64,000 nucleotides of DNA, from assembly GCA_902521155.1 (NCBI GenBank), contig CABYQR010000001.1, positions 1 to 64,000 on the forward strand, read 5' to 3'. This document shows, piece by piece, positions 1 through 8,442 of the stretch. The notes beneath the pieces are model-generated. The model saw only the letters and a list, made by a program, of their open reading frames with translations. It did not search any database and was not told where the DNA came from. Source of the stretch: an uncultured Alphaproteobacteria bacterium (GTDB lineage: Bacteria; Pseudomonadota; Alphaproteobacteria; HIMB59). The stretch's first letter is position 1. Every line of letters begins with the position of its first letter. The position numbers and the translations under genes were made by a program.

Positions 1-216
1 AGATAAAAATAATGGAATAAATATCATCCATTTATAAAAACTTTTAACTAAATTTTGATCACCGCCTAGGTAACCATGCCAAGCTAGTTGAATGTTTAAA
101 ATAAATTGATCAAAATAAACATCACCAAATTTTTTATTTAACCATAGAGGAATAATTATAAGTAGAAATAATATATAGAATAAAAATATTTTAATAAAAA
201 ATTTTAAAGAATTCAC
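1..216 (-). CDS. Membrane protein N-terminus, probably sulfatase/phosphoglycerol-transferase family (partial)
   Basis: This 72-codon open frame runs off the left edge and is absent from the ORF track. I read it from a GTG at 216-214, preceded by a TTAGGAGC ribosome-binding site. The product starts with a strongly hydrophobic helix (about residues 5-25, ending IIIPLWLNKKFG). A segment with FDQFILNIQLAWHGYLGG follows, and a second hydrophobic stretch begins at the edge. That pattern resembles the N-terminal membrane region of LtaS/MdoB-like phosphoglycerol transferases of the alkaline phosphatase superfamily, but the catalytic domain lies outside the window. The existence of the gene is fairly safe; the family call is a weak inference. 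Confidence 0.5.
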   Translation of the reverse strand, partial: MNSLKFFIKIFLFYILFLLIIIPLWLNKKFGDVYFDQFILNIQLAWHGYLGGDQNLVKSFYKWMIFIPLFLS

Positions 217-524
217 AGCTCCTAAGGTACAAAATTATGTCTATTTGTAAATTGTTTCAATGGTACGATATTTTATATTAGATTATTCTGGAAATGACTT
301 TTTTAATCTTATTAAAGAATTACAAAGAAAAAAATAAGTACTTTACAACCCTATTTTTAATTTTTAGTAAGAACACACCTAGTATAAGGTTCATACACCC
401 CCTATGGCACATGCATGGGGGTATCACAAAAGTATCACAACCAATAAAAAATTATTGTTTCAGCTACCTTGCTATACTAGTATCACTACTGGAAAATTGT
501 TGAGAATAAACGCTTAAACAATAG
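217..524. other. Intergenic region upstream of tRNA-Ala with a G/C-rich hairpin and short repeats
   Basis: About 308 bases with no convincing gene. An imperfect hairpin (ACCCCC at 397-402 with CATGGGGGT at 414-422, one bulged T) stands out from the AT-rich background. It is followed by three copies of GTATCAC within about 70 bases. There is no T-run on either side, so it is not a standard terminator. The 69-aa ORF listed here covers the hairpin and looks non-coding. The region must carry the promoters for the leftward gene and for the tRNA, but I cannot place them confidently. Confidence 0.4.
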
Positions 525-600
525 GGGGCCATAGCTCAGCTGGGAGAGCGCTACGCTGGCAGCGTAGAGGTCAGGGGTTCGATCCCCCTTGGCTCCACCA
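525..600 (+). tRNA. tRNA-Ala (anticodon GGC)
   Basis: A complete cloverleaf can be folded by eye. The acceptor stem is GGGGCCA with TGGCTCC, and the D-arm is TAGCTCAGCTGGGAGAGC. The anticodon stem CTACG/CGTAG closes the loop CTGGCAG, with anticodon GGC at 558-560. The T-arm contains GGTTCGATCCC, and a genomically encoded CCA ends at 600. It decodes GCC/GCU alanine codons. A small ORF starts 14 bases downstream, so the two could share a transcript. Confidence 0.95.
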
Positions 601-613
601 AAATAGGGGCAAT

Positions 614-820
614 ATGGAACAAAATATAGATAAGCTTTTTTCTATGAATTTCATAGGAACATGGCTCATTACACTCTTTCTAATAGCTGTAGTAATTTTT
701 GCTAGCTATAAAATATTTAATATTATGTTTAGGTCAGATATATACTTTAAAAAGTCAGCAATAAGCTATTTTTTAGTATTTGTATTTATTTTTGGTTTCT
801 TAATTTATTACTTCAGTTAA
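614..820 (+). CDS. Small membrane protein, unknown function
   Basis: A 68-aa product with two predicted membrane helices (about residues 14-34 and 49-67) joined by a short basic loop (FRSDIYFKKS). An AGGGGCAAT motif lies just upstream of the ATG, and the stop abuts the convergent peroxiredoxin-like ORF at 821. I recognise no family. The hydrophobicity pattern and ribosome-binding site favour a real gene, but an ORF this short in AT-rich DNA is weak evidence. It sits directly behind the tRNA gene. Confidence 0.45.
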   Translation: MEQNIDKLFSMNFIGTWLITLFLIAVVIFASYKIFNIMFRSDIYFKKSAISYFLVFVFIFGFLIYYFS

Positions 821-1132
821 TTAAGCTTGAGAAAATAGTTTTACTTTTTCAAATGGCATATGGTCAGCAATATCACTTTCTCCATAATAAACATCCTCAA
901 CTATTCCCTCCTCGTTAATTAAAACATCAACTGGAACGATATCAACGTATCCTTTAAATTGAACAGGTAAATAACCTTTAATACCAGCTAAGAAAAATCT
1001 ATGAACTTTAAAAATTATTGCTGAGAAGAGTTTTCCATAGGATCTCTCAACATCATATTTATTAAAATATTCAAAGTTTTCGTCAGCAAGCACGGTAAAT
1101 GGTAAATTATGTCTATCCAAATTTTTCTTCAA
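821..1132 (-). pseudogene. Peroxiredoxin-like (AhpC/TSA) protein, N-terminally truncated
   Basis: 103 aa from a TTG start. The sequence (LPFTVLADENFEYFNKYDV, then PVDVLINEEGIVEDVYYG and a terminal DIADHMPFEKV) matches the C-terminal half of the peroxiredoxin-like AhpC/TSA family. In that family this part follows a thioredoxin-fold N-terminus carrying the catalytic Cys. The N-terminal half is missing: the frame stays open only up to about base 1183 and then meets a stop inside the end of dhaK. The product has no catalytic cysteine. It is most likely a decayed remnant, or a shortened protein of unknown activity. The remaining frame has no internal stops, so the loss may be recent or the fragment may be retained. 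Confidence 0.5.
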
Positions 1133-1169
1133 AAAATCATACAGGCTTATTTTTTTGCAATATATTGTA

Positions 1170-2162
1170 TTACATTCCCCATCTCATGGCAGCTGTTAGA
1201 ACTGAAGAGTCCCAATGTTTTACAAGCTCTTCGTCAAGCTTAGTAAGTGTTATAGAAACCCCTTGCATCTCAAGAGAAGTACAATAATTACCAACTAGTG
1301 ATCTTGATATTTTTATATTTTTTTTATCAAGAACGTTTTTAGCATTATCAAATATTAAATATAACTCTGTAAGAGGAGTGCCTCCCATACCATTAACAAA
1401 TAATAAAATTTCTTCATTTTTTTCAGGCTTTAAATCCTCATTTATCGCCTCTAATAACTCACTAGTAACCTCCTGAGCAGATTTAATTTTATCTCTTCTT
1501 CTTCCTGGTTCTCCATGAATTCCAACTCCAAATTCCATTTCGTCATCACCAATTTCAAAGTTTGGTTTACCCGCTGCAGGTACAGAACAGCTTGTTAAAG
1601 CCACACCCATTGAACCTGAATTTTTATTAACTTTATCTCCTAATTTTTTGCATTCTTCCAAACTTCCTCCAGCTTCAGCTAAGGAGCCAACGATTTTTTC
1701 AACAACCACTGTTGCAGCCACACCTCTCCTACCTGTTGTAAAAGAAGAGTCTTCTACTGCTACATCGTCATTAGTGAGAACAGATGCATTCGGACCTGAC
1801 ATCATTTCAGCTGCCATTTCAAAATTCATAACGTCACCTGAGTAATTTTTTACGATAAAGATTACCCCAGCACCACTATCAACTTTCTCAGCCGCGGCTA
1901 ACATTTGATCTGGTGTAGGTGAAGAAAAGACATAACCTGGACAAGCAGCATCAAGCATACCATGACCTACTAAGCCACCATGCATAGGTTCATGGCCACT
2001 TCCTCCTCCACTTATTAGTGCGACTTTACCATCTTTAGTCGGTGAAGCTCTAGTAATAAAGTTAGGATCATAGTAACAGTTCACAATATCTTTATGTGCT
2101 GCACCAAACCCTTGCAAGCTTTCCTTAAGAAAGTTATCAGCTGTATTCATAAATTTTTTCAT
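1170..2162 (-). CDS. dhaK: Dihydroxyacetone kinase subunit DhaK
   Basis: 330 aa, the normal length for DhaK, the substrate-binding subunit of dihydroxyacetone-type kinases. The family's glycine-rich segment GGGSGHEPMHGG is at residues 52-63. The substrate-binding histidine, which forms a hemiaminal with the ketone in characterised enzymes, is at about H216 in GIHGEPGR. It lies ten bases downstream of dhaL and closes the ABC transporter operon. No DhaM/PTS component is seen, so phosphate is expected to come from ATP through DhaL, as in ATP-dependent kinases. Relatives also phosphorylate erythrulose and other short ketoses, so dihydroxyacetone is only the default substrate. Confidence 0.9.
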   Translation of the reverse strand: MKKFMNTADNFLKESLQGFGAAHKDIVNCYYDPNFITRASPTKDGKVALISGGGSGHEPMHGGLVGHGMLDAACPGYVFSSPTPDQMLAAAEKVDSGAGVIFIVKNYSGDVMNFEMAAEMMSGPNASVLTNDDVAVEDSSFTTGRRGVAATVVVEKIVGSLAEAGGSLEECKKLGDKVNKNSGSMGVALTSCSVPAAGKPNFEIGDDEMEFGVGIHGEPGRRRDKIKSAQEVTSELLEAINEDLKPEKNEEILLFVNGMGGTPLTELYLIFDNAKNVLDKKNIKISRSLVGNYCTSLEMQGVSITLTKLDEELVKHWDSSVLTAAMRWGM

Positions 2163-2171
2163 AGTTTCCTC

Positions 2172-2801
2172 CTAACTATTTAAAACTGACTCACAGACAG
2201 TTTTGATCATTAATTGTGATGATCGCGCTCCCGGATCGATATGACCTTTAGCGCGTTCACCTAAAAATGAAGCCCTACCTTTTGTAGCTAGTAAATCTTT
2301 GGTAGATAGCATCCCTTTTTCAGCTATATCAATTGCTTCACTTAATATCTCATTTTTATTTTTGTTTTCTTCGACTCCTTTTTTTAAGCAATTAGAAACT
2401 GGGATAAGAACGTCCATCATTGTTTTTTCTCCCACATCAGCTTTACCTCTTTGTTTAACAGCTTCCACTCCTTGAGCAAAAATCTCAATTGCTTTTTTAT
2501 AGTCTATTCCCTCATCTATTCCATTTCCTTTTGCCATAGTCATAAATAAAGTCCCAAATAAAGCACCCGAAGAGCCACCTATTCCAGATAAAACTTTCAT
2601 AGCAATTTGGCTTAGGGCTTTGGAAGCCGTTAAATCTTTAATTGTTGATTCAAGCTCTATAACAAGTTTAATTCCTCGTTGAACATTAAAGATATGATCT
2701 CCATCCCCAATCTCTTGATCAAGTTTTTCGATTTCAGGAGCATTGGCATCAATAACTATTTGAATTTCTTTAGCTTTTTGAATAAAAAAATTAGAACTCA
2801 C
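2172..2801 (-). CDS. dhaL: Dihydroxyacetone kinase subunit DhaL
   Basis: 209 aa, all-helical nucleotide-binding subunit. The Mg-ADP/ATP-coordinating aspartate motif is at about residues 32-36 (IGDGDH). Family motifs GGSSGALFG and FLGERAKGHIDPGARSS are also present. The usual T/N after GDGDH is replaced by IFN, a mild deviation. The start shares a base with the stop of the upstream ATPase gene, showing translational coupling to the transporter. With DhaK it should form a two-subunit kinase acting on the imported solute or its ketose derivative. Confidence 0.9.
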   Translation of the reverse strand: MSSNFFIQKAKEIQIVIDANAPEIEKLDQEIGDGDHIFNVQRGIKLVIELESTIKDLTASKALSQIAMKVLSGIGGSSGALFGTLFMTMAKGNGIDEGIDYKKAIEIFAQGVEAVKQRGKADVGEKTMMDVLIPVSNCLKKGVEENKNKNEILSEAIDIAEKGMLSTKDLLATKGRASFLGERAKGHIDPGARSSQLMIKTVCESVLNS

Positions 2802-3808
2802 TAGACCCTCTTTCCTTGTTCATTAAAAAATAAAACCTTACTATTATCAATACCAAATTTAATGTCTTGACCACGTTGGCCATCAAAAGAACCTTGGTAC
2901 AAAGATAATATCTCAGTTCCATTATAATCTAACTCTACAACAGTTTCGGCACCTAAGGCCTCTATAGTTTTTACTGATCCAATTAATTCCCCTTGTCCTA
3001 GTTTAACATGTTCGGGTCTAACACCTAATTTATGATCACTACTCGGTAAAGAAGTTTTTAAAGTAGAGTTATTCAAAATATTAATCTTAGGTGATCCTAA
3101 TCTATTGGCTACATAAATCGAATTTGGTTTATTATAAATTTCCTCGGGGGTGCCAATTTGAGCTATTTTACCATTCTCTAAGACGCCTATCTCATCAGCC
3201 ATTGTTGTTGCTTCCGCTTGATCATGAGTTACATATAAAATCGTAGCTCCTAAATTTAGTTGAATTTTTTTTAACTCAACTCTTAAACTTTCTCTTAGTT
3301 TTGCGTCTAAGGAAGATAAAGGTTCGTCCATTAAGTAGATGTTAGGGTCTCTTACGAGCGCTCTTCCAATTGCTACTCTTTGCATTTCTCCACCTGAAAG
3401 CTCTGTTGCCTTGTTATTTAATTTAGGGGAAATCTTTAACATCTCTGCTATTTTTGTAACTTTAGAGTCAATTTCACTTTCAGGAAGTTTTCTCAGAGGG
3501 GAGCGAAGAGGAAAAGCTAAATTGTCATAAACTTTGTAATGGGGATACAAAGAATATTGTTGAAAGACGAAGGCAGTATCTCTAGCTGCTGGTTGAGCAG
3601 AGGTAATATCTTCATCATCAAATAAAATTTTGCCTTTATCAATTTTTTCAAGACCTGCCACGGAGCGAAGCATAGTGGTTTTACCAGCACCAGTAGGACC
3701 TAAAAGTACAAAGAATTCTCCATCTTTAACGGTAAAGCTTACATCATCTAGAGCTTTAATAGTTTTGTCATAAATTTTAGTGACATTCTGAAGTTCGACT
3801 TTAGCCAT
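2801..3808 (-). CDS. ABC transporter ATPase, MalK/UgpC type (first of two)
   Basis: 335 aa. Walker A GPTGAGKTT at about residues 37-45, signature LSGGEMQRVAIGRAL, Walker B IYLMDEPLSSLD, and a C-terminal TOBE-like domain (GVRPEHVKLG). It energises uptake through the two permeases at 5084-6931. A second, different ATPase follows immediately upstream in the operon, sharing one base at 3808. Two non-identical ATPases in one sugar/polyol importer is a feature of GlpST-type glycerol transporters of Rhizobiales, so a heterodimeric motor is likely. The substrate is not known. Confidence 0.88.
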   Translation of the reverse strand: MAKVELQNVTKIYDKTIKALDDVSFTVKDGEFFVLLGPTGAGKTTMLRSVAGLEKIDKGKILFDDEDITSAQPAARDTAFVFQQYSLYPHYKVYDNLAFPLRSPLRKLPESEIDSKVTKIAEMLKISPKLNNKATELSGGEMQRVAIGRALVRDPNIYLMDEPLSSLDAKLRESLRVELKKIQLNLGATILYVTHDQAEATTMADEIGVLENGKIAQIGTPEEIYNKPNSIYVANRLGSPKINILNNSTLKTSLPSSDHKLGVRPEHVKLGQGELIGSVKTIEALGAETVVELDYNGTEILSLYQGSFDGQRGQDIKFGIDNSKVLFFNEQGKRV

Positions 3809-4890
3809 TATGTCATAAACTCGCTTGCTATTGCTTTGTCAGTAGAGCCATCAAAAATAATTTGGTTATTATTCAATGTATTAAACTGAACTTGCTCATT
3901 GATTTTTACATTTGTATCACTATCTACTCTTATCTTAATATTTCCTAGACTAGTTTCTATTGTAAGAATTTTTCTTGATCCTAGATATTCAACTCCAAAT
4001 ATGTTTCCTTTAATTCCATTTTCTGAAACTAATTTTAAATTTTCTGGTCTGACTCCTAAAAAGTTTTGATCGGAAGAAGAGGCACCTCTTTGAAAGGGTA
4101 TTGGTAAAGTGGTTTCAGAGATATTTACACTGGATTGATTGGGAGATATTTTTTCATTAACAGGAATAAAGTTCATCCCAGGAGAACCAATAAAATTAGC
4201 CACAAATTTTGTCTTTGGTTTATTGTAAATAATATTAGGAGAGTCTGCTTGGAGTATCTCTCCTTCATTCATCACGGCTATCCTATCTGCCATAGACATT
4301 GCTTCTTGTTGATCATGAGTTACATAAACTGTTGTGGCATCTATGTCATCATGAAGCTTGCGGAGCTCTAAGCACATAAGCTCTCTAAACTCAGCATCTA
4401 AAGTTCCTAATGGTTCATCCATTAGAAAAGCTTTTGGTCTTCTTACTAATGCTCTACCCAAAGCTACTCTTTGACGATCACCACCAGCTAAAGAAGAAAC
4501 CTTAGATTTAAGTAAGTGATCAATTCTTAATAATTTTGCAGCTTCTAAAACTCGAGTATTTATATCTTTTTTTGAAAATTTTTGCATTTTTAAGGGAAAA
4601 GATAGATTATTTTTAACGTTCAGATGTGGGTATAAAGCAAAAAGCTGGAAGACAAATGCTATGTCTCTTTGAGACGCCCTAAGATAACTAACATCCTCTT
4701 TATCAAGGTAAATATTACCAGATGTTGGTAATTCTAACCCTGCAATCATGCGTAGAGTTGTTGTTTTTCCACACCCCGATGGGCCTAAAAGAACAAAAAA
4801 CTCTTTATTTTCAATAACTAAATTAGAATTTTTGACAGCTATAAAATCACCAAAGGATTTATGAAGATTTTTTATTTCTATTTCTGCCAT
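3808..4890 (-). CDS. ABC transporter ATPase, MalK/UgpC type (second of two)
   Basis: 360 aa. Walker A GPSGCGKTTT, Walker B AFLMDEPLGTLD, and a slightly altered signature LAGGDRQRVALGRAL (S to A in the LSGG motif). A TOBE-like regulatory domain covers about residues 270-340. It is clearly different from its neighbour rather than a recent duplicate. The start is two bases from the stop of the small membrane gene. It probably pairs with the 335-aa ATPase to drive the permeases in the same operon. Confidence 0.88.
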   Translation of the reverse strand: MAEIEIKNLHKSFGDFIAVKNSNLVIENKEFFVLLGPSGCGKTTTLRMIAGLELPTSGNIYLDKEDVSYLRASQRDIAFVFQLFALYPHLNVKNNLSFPLKMQKFSKKDINTRVLEAAKLLRIDHLLKSKVSSLAGGDRQRVALGRALVRRPKAFLMDEPLGTLDAEFRELMCLELRKLHDDIDATTVYVTHDQQEAMSMADRIAVMNEGEILQADSPNIIYNKPKTKFVANFIGSPGMNFIPVNEKISPNQSSVNISETTLPIPFQRGASSSDQNFLGVRPENLKLVSENGIKGNIFGVEYLGSRKILTIETSLGNIKIRVDSDTNVKINEQVQFNTLNNNQIIFDGSTDKAIASEFMT

Positions 4891-4892
4891 GG

Positions 4893-5084
4893 TTAATCTG
4901 GAAAGTGACTAGTGATTACAAAGCCAATAGTTCCTATTAAAATTACAATAAAAGAATATGTGTACATCCACATAGCAAATGGCTGCATCAACATAAAGAC
5001 ACCTATTAAAATTAAAGCAGTAGATAGGTTTTCCCAAATTACTCTTCTGAAGATTTTTCTAAATAAGCTTTTTTTCTCAGACAT
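4893..5084 (-). CDS. Small two-helix membrane protein of the ABC operon
   Basis: 63 aa with a basic N-terminus and two membrane helices (about residues 18-38 and 42-60). It lies between the second permease and the ATPases, sharing one base with the permease stop. GlpSTPQUV-type glycerol transporters have a small DUF2160 membrane protein (GlpU) in an equivalent place. Position, size and topology suggest the same role here, but sequence similarity cannot be checked. Function is unknown, probably an accessory transporter subunit. Confidence 0.65.
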   Translation of the reverse strand: MSEKKSLFRKIFRRVIWENLSTALILIGVFMLMQPFAMWMYTYSFIVILIGTIGFVITSHFPD

Positions 5085-6028
5085 TATTTTCTAACTGCTC
5101 CAAATGTAATTCCTCTTAATAAATGTTTTCTTAAAACTACTGTAAATATCATAACAGGTATTAAGAACAAAGTTGTACCAGCACCAATAGCCGGCCAATC
5201 TAATCCTCCCTCACCAATAATAGTTGGTATAAATGGAGGTGCTGTTTGAGCATTAAACTGGGTTAATAAAACTGCAAATGCGTATTCGTTCCAGGAGAAA
5301 ATCATACAAAAAATGGCAGTAGCGGCAATACCAGTCATCGCCTGAGGTAAAACTACTTTAAAAAAAGCTTGGAGTCTGGAGTAACCATCAATCATTGCAG
5401 CCTCTTCATATTCTTTAGGTATCTCATCCATGAAACCTTTCAACAACCAAACAGCTAAACTTAAATTAACAACAGTATATAAAATTATCATTCCCAAGTG
5501 AGTGTCGCCAAGACCTAGCTTTCGATACATAATAAAAATTGGAACAGCAACAGCTATAGGGGGGAACATTCTAGTTGATAATATAAAAAACATAAGGTCA
5601 TCTTTTAATGGGACTTTGAAACGAGAAAAGGCATAGGCTGCTAGAGCGCCTAAGAATACAGAAAAGAAAGTTGCGCCAAATCCAATAATCATAGAATTAG
5701 TGTATCTGCCAAAAAATTTCGAAGGTCCAGTGATGACCATGTCCCTACTTCTGACTAGCTCTTCATACCAGGTCTCTGCCTCAGGAAGAGAGTCTAAATA
5801 CTCCTCGGATTGCCTAGATCTATTAGTAAATAAATTCACATATCCCTCTAAAGATGGCTCAAAAAAAACCTCTGGCGGATAAGAGATAGCACTATCAACA
5901 CTTTTGAAACTAGTCGCTACAATCCAAGAAATAGGTATCAAAGTAACAACCATATAGACGATTATTATGGTAGCTGCTAATTTCCTTGAAAAACCTGAGG
6001 GTTCTAAGGGTGATCTTGAAGTATCCAT
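5084..6028 (-). CDS. ABC transporter permease, MalG-type
   Basis: 314 aa with six predicted membrane helices and the cytoplasmic EAA loop near the C-terminal third (EEAAMIDGYSRLQAFFKVVLPQA), the ATPase docking site in this family. There is a larger than usual periplasmic segment after helix 1 (residues about 50-100). The start is one base from the stop of the partner permease. It forms a heterodimer with the 300-aa permease to import the solute delivered by the binding protein at 6999-8309. Confidence 0.88.
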   Translation of the reverse strand: MDTSRSPLEPSGFSRKLAATIIIVYMVVTLIPISWIVATSFKSVDSAISYPPEVFFEPSLEGYVNLFTNRSRQSEEYLDSLPEAETWYEELVRSRDMVITGPSKFFGRYTNSMIIGFGATFFSVFLGALAAYAFSRFKVPLKDDLMFFILSTRMFPPIAVAVPIFIMYRKLGLGDTHLGMIILYTVVNLSLAVWLLKGFMDEIPKEYEEAAMIDGYSRLQAFFKVVLPQAMTGIAATAIFCMIFSWNEYAFAVLLTQFNAQTAPPFIPTIIGEGGLDWPAIGAGTTLFLIPVMIFTVVLRKHLLRGITFGAVRK

Positions 6029-6931
6029 TTATCGATCCTTTATTTTGTTCATGACTTTGACATAAACATTTCCAAATCCAAATATTGTGACAAATAATAT
6101 TACAGCAAAAGCCGAACTATATCCGGTCTTCCATTTCTCAAAAGCTTCTCGTTTCAAATTAATAGAAGCTAATTCAGTTGCAGAACCGGGTCCTCCAGAG
6201 GTTAGTTCAACAACTAAATCAAACATTTTAAAATTTTCAATCCCCCTAAATAAAAGAGCTAATAGCAAAAATGGCAAGACCGAAGGAAGAGTAATGTGAA
6301 TAAATTGTTGCCATTTACTTGCTCGATCAACTTCTGCGGCTTCATACATGTAATTAGGAATAGACCTTAATCCAGCTAGGCAAATTAACATTGTAAAGGG
6401 TGTCCACATCCATGTATCAACAATCACGATAGACCATGGGGCAAGAGTGCTAGATCCAATCATATCAAATACACCAAAGTCATAGAAAAAATTAATGACA
6501 TAGTTGAATAAACCAACCTGAGGATTATATAAATATGTCCAAAATACACCCACAACAGCTGGTGATAACATCATGGGTAGTACAATCAGTGTAGTTAATA
6601 ATTCATTTCCTTTAAATTTTTTATTTAATAAAAGTGCTAGACCAAGTCCAATTAGAGCCTGGAGAATTAACGTCCAACAAACAAAATGAGCTGTAATTTG
6701 CATCTTTTCCCAGATCTCTTCTTTACCAAGAATTTTTTTATAATTTTTTAAACCAACAAACTTTGGCTCTCTTCCAATTTTATTAGCGTAGAAATTTGTA
6801 AAAGACATTCTGATTGCATAAATCAGAGGATATATATTGATTGCTAAGAGTAGGATTAAAGTAGGAGTAATAAAAATCCAAGCAATAGCTTTATCAGATA
6901 AGCCTTTAAATTTTTTGACAGCACTCTTCAT
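6029..6931 (-). CDS. ABC transporter permease, MalF-type
   Basis: 300 aa, six membrane helices, with the EAA loop YEAAEVDRASKWQQFIHITLP near residue 200. It is the first membrane subunit after the binding-protein gene, separated from it by 67 bases that contain a strong hairpin. It pairs with the 314-aa permease. Length and order are typical of carbohydrate uptake transporter family 1. Confidence 0.88.
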   Translation of the reverse strand: MKSAVKKFKGLSDKAIAWIFITPTLILLLAINIYPLIYAIRMSFTNFYANKIGREPKFVGLKNYKKILGKEEIWEKMQITAHFVCWTLILQALIGLGLALLLNKKFKGNELLTTLIVLPMMLSPAVVGVFWTYLYNPQVGLFNYVINFFYDFGVFDMIGSSTLAPWSIVIVDTWMWTPFTMLICLAGLRSIPNYMYEAAEVDRASKWQQFIHITLPSVLPFLLLALLFRGIENFKMFDLVVELTSGGPGSATELASINLKREAFEKWKTGYSSAFAVILFVTIFGFGNVYVKVMNKIKDR

Positions 6932-6962
6932 ATCAGAATATATCTAATTAAATTTTTATGAG

Positions 6963-6984
6963 GGGTGGGAGAAATCTCCCACCC
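6963..6984 (-). terminator. Hairpin between binding-protein and permease genes
   Basis: Perfect 10-base arms GGGTGGGAGA / TCTCCCACCC with a two-base centre (effectively a shorter stem with a four-base loop). There is no T-run downstream on the minus strand, so it is more likely an attenuator or mRNA-end stabiliser than a full terminator. This placement keeps binding-protein mRNA more abundant than permease mRNA. Similar hairpins follow two other binding-protein genes in the window. Confidence 0.65.
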
Positions 6985-6998
6985 TTAAGATTTATATT

Positions 6999-8309
6999 TT
7001 ATATTTTTCCGTCTGCTTCAAAGACTTCTTCCCAGTCCTCAATAATTTTATCGAGGGCCTCTTTAGCAGAACCTTTTCCGTTAACAACATAATCGTGAAT
7101 TCTCTCCTGCATAGGAAGCATTAATTCAACAAATGTTGGTTCTTGCCAGAAATCTTTAACTATGCCCATTGAATCAAGGAAACCTTGAGCATAAACAGCC
7201 GAGTCAACAAAATCTGGAGATCCAAGAACATCCATATGACATGAATACCCTCCTAAATCCCACCATTTTTGTTGAATATCTGGTCTTGCAAACCACTTCA
7301 TATATTCAAGAGCTAAGTCTTGCTTTTCTGAGTAACTAACAACAGAGATACCTTGTCCACCTAAAGTAGCAGCACAAACGTTTTGACATGGGTTTGCAAA
7401 GAAACCTGACTCACGTCCATCACTATCTTCTTTATAAACACCCGGCCAGAAAGCATACCAGTTCATCTGGAAAGCAACCTGCCCTGATTTGTAGGCATCA
7501 AGGTTTGCAACCATATAGGCATCTGAGTGCCCTGGAGGTGCGCAATCCTCATACATTTTTCTATAGAACTCAACTGCCTCTGCAGCTGCATCAGAATTGA
7601 AATAACCGTCCATTGAATAAGGATTATTTGGATCTTCGTACTCCATACCCCATGCATACATAGCAGCAGTTACACCCATAGTAATGCCCTCAGAGCCACG
7701 CTCTGTATTTATAGCAGCTCCATATCTTACTACGCCATCAATCTCTCTTCCTTGGAAGAAAGTACACATGTCATATAATTCATCCCAAGTTTTAGGAACA
7801 CCTAGATCATAACCATGTTTTGATTTAAATTCAGATTGAAGTTCTGGTCTATTGAACCAGTCTTTTCTGTAAGCCCAAGCTAGTGCGTCACCCATTGCTG
7901 GAAGTGCATAATAGTTTGGACTTCCTTTAGGCCATGTTGAGTAGGCATAAACAGTAGCTGGGTTAAAGTCATCCATTGATATTCCGTTAGCATCAAAGAA
8001 ATCATTTAATTTTACATAATGACCATAAACAGCACCGGCACCAATCCACTGAGAGTCTCCAATTAAGAGATCAAATGTGCTACCTTGGTTGTTAAGTTCA
8101 TTTAACATTCTATCAGCAAAATTTGGCCAAGGCACAAATTCGAAGTTCATGTCAACACCAGTTTCTGCTGTAAATTCTTTACTTAGTTCTTGTAAAGCAT
8201 TAGCTGGATCCCAAGCGGCCCAACCTAGAGTCAATGACTCAGCTTTTACATTTAAAGAAAAAAATAAAGCAAATACTGGTAATATAAAAATAGATAGTAT
8301 CTTCTTCAT
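6999..8309 (-). CDS. Extracellular solute-binding protein (family 1), carbohydrate/polyol ABC transporter
   Basis: 436 aa with a signal peptide (MKKILSIF... to about residue 23, NVKA) and a family-1 periplasmic binding fold (GWAAWDPANALQELSKEFTAETG at the mature N-terminus). AGGAGG sits ten bases before the ATG. It is the first gene of an eight-gene operon running to dhaK, and should capture the substrate in the periplasm. Its aromatic-rich surface (WDP, WPNF, NWYAFWPG) suits a sugar or polyol. It is shorter than the GlpV glycerol-binding proteins I know of, so I do not assign glycerol. Confidence 0.88.
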   Translation of the reverse strand: MKKILSIFILPVFALFFSLNVKAESLTLGWAAWDPANALQELSKEFTAETGVDMNFEFVPWPNFADRMLNELNNQGSTFDLLIGDSQWIGAGAVYGHYVKLNDFFDANGISMDDFNPATVYAYSTWPKGSPNYYALPAMGDALAWAYRKDWFNRPELQSEFKSKHGYDLGVPKTWDELYDMCTFFQGREIDGVVRYGAAINTERGSEGITMGVTAAMYAWGMEYEDPNNPYSMDGYFNSDAAAEAVEFYRKMYEDCAPPGHSDAYMVANLDAYKSGQVAFQMNWYAFWPGVYKEDSDGRESGFFANPCQNVCAATLGGQGISVVSYSEKQDLALEYMKWFARPDIQQKWWDLGGYSCHMDVLGSPDFVDSAVYAQGFLDSMGIVKDFWQEPTFVELMLPMQERIHDYVVNGKGSAKEALDKIIEDWEEVFEADGKI

Positions 8310-8442
8310 GTTATATCCTCCTAGTTCAATAACGATTGTTAACTATACAAAATTTATAGTAAATTATAAATATTGTAATTAAATGCTTTTAAGCTATGTC
8401 AAAAATTCATAGAATAATACTTTGAGTTTAGGGGGTTAGAAG
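8310..8442. promoter_or_regulatory. Divergent promoter region with candidate operator
   Basis: 133 bases separate the leftward ABC operon from the rightward isomerase/dehydrogenase pair. The palindromic TAAC-N4-GTTA at 8330-8341 lies about 20 bases upstream of the binding-protein ATG and could be a regulator site. The rest is very AT-rich, so -10-like boxes are plentiful and none can be singled out. Shared control of the two operons is an inference from their arrangement; no regulator gene is adjacent. Confidence 0.35.

Noticed and set aside
294-503. 69-aa ORF upstream of tRNA-Ala
   Set aside because: No ribosome-binding site or family resemblance, mixed composition, and it spans a hairpin and repeats; more likely chance in AT-rich DNA.
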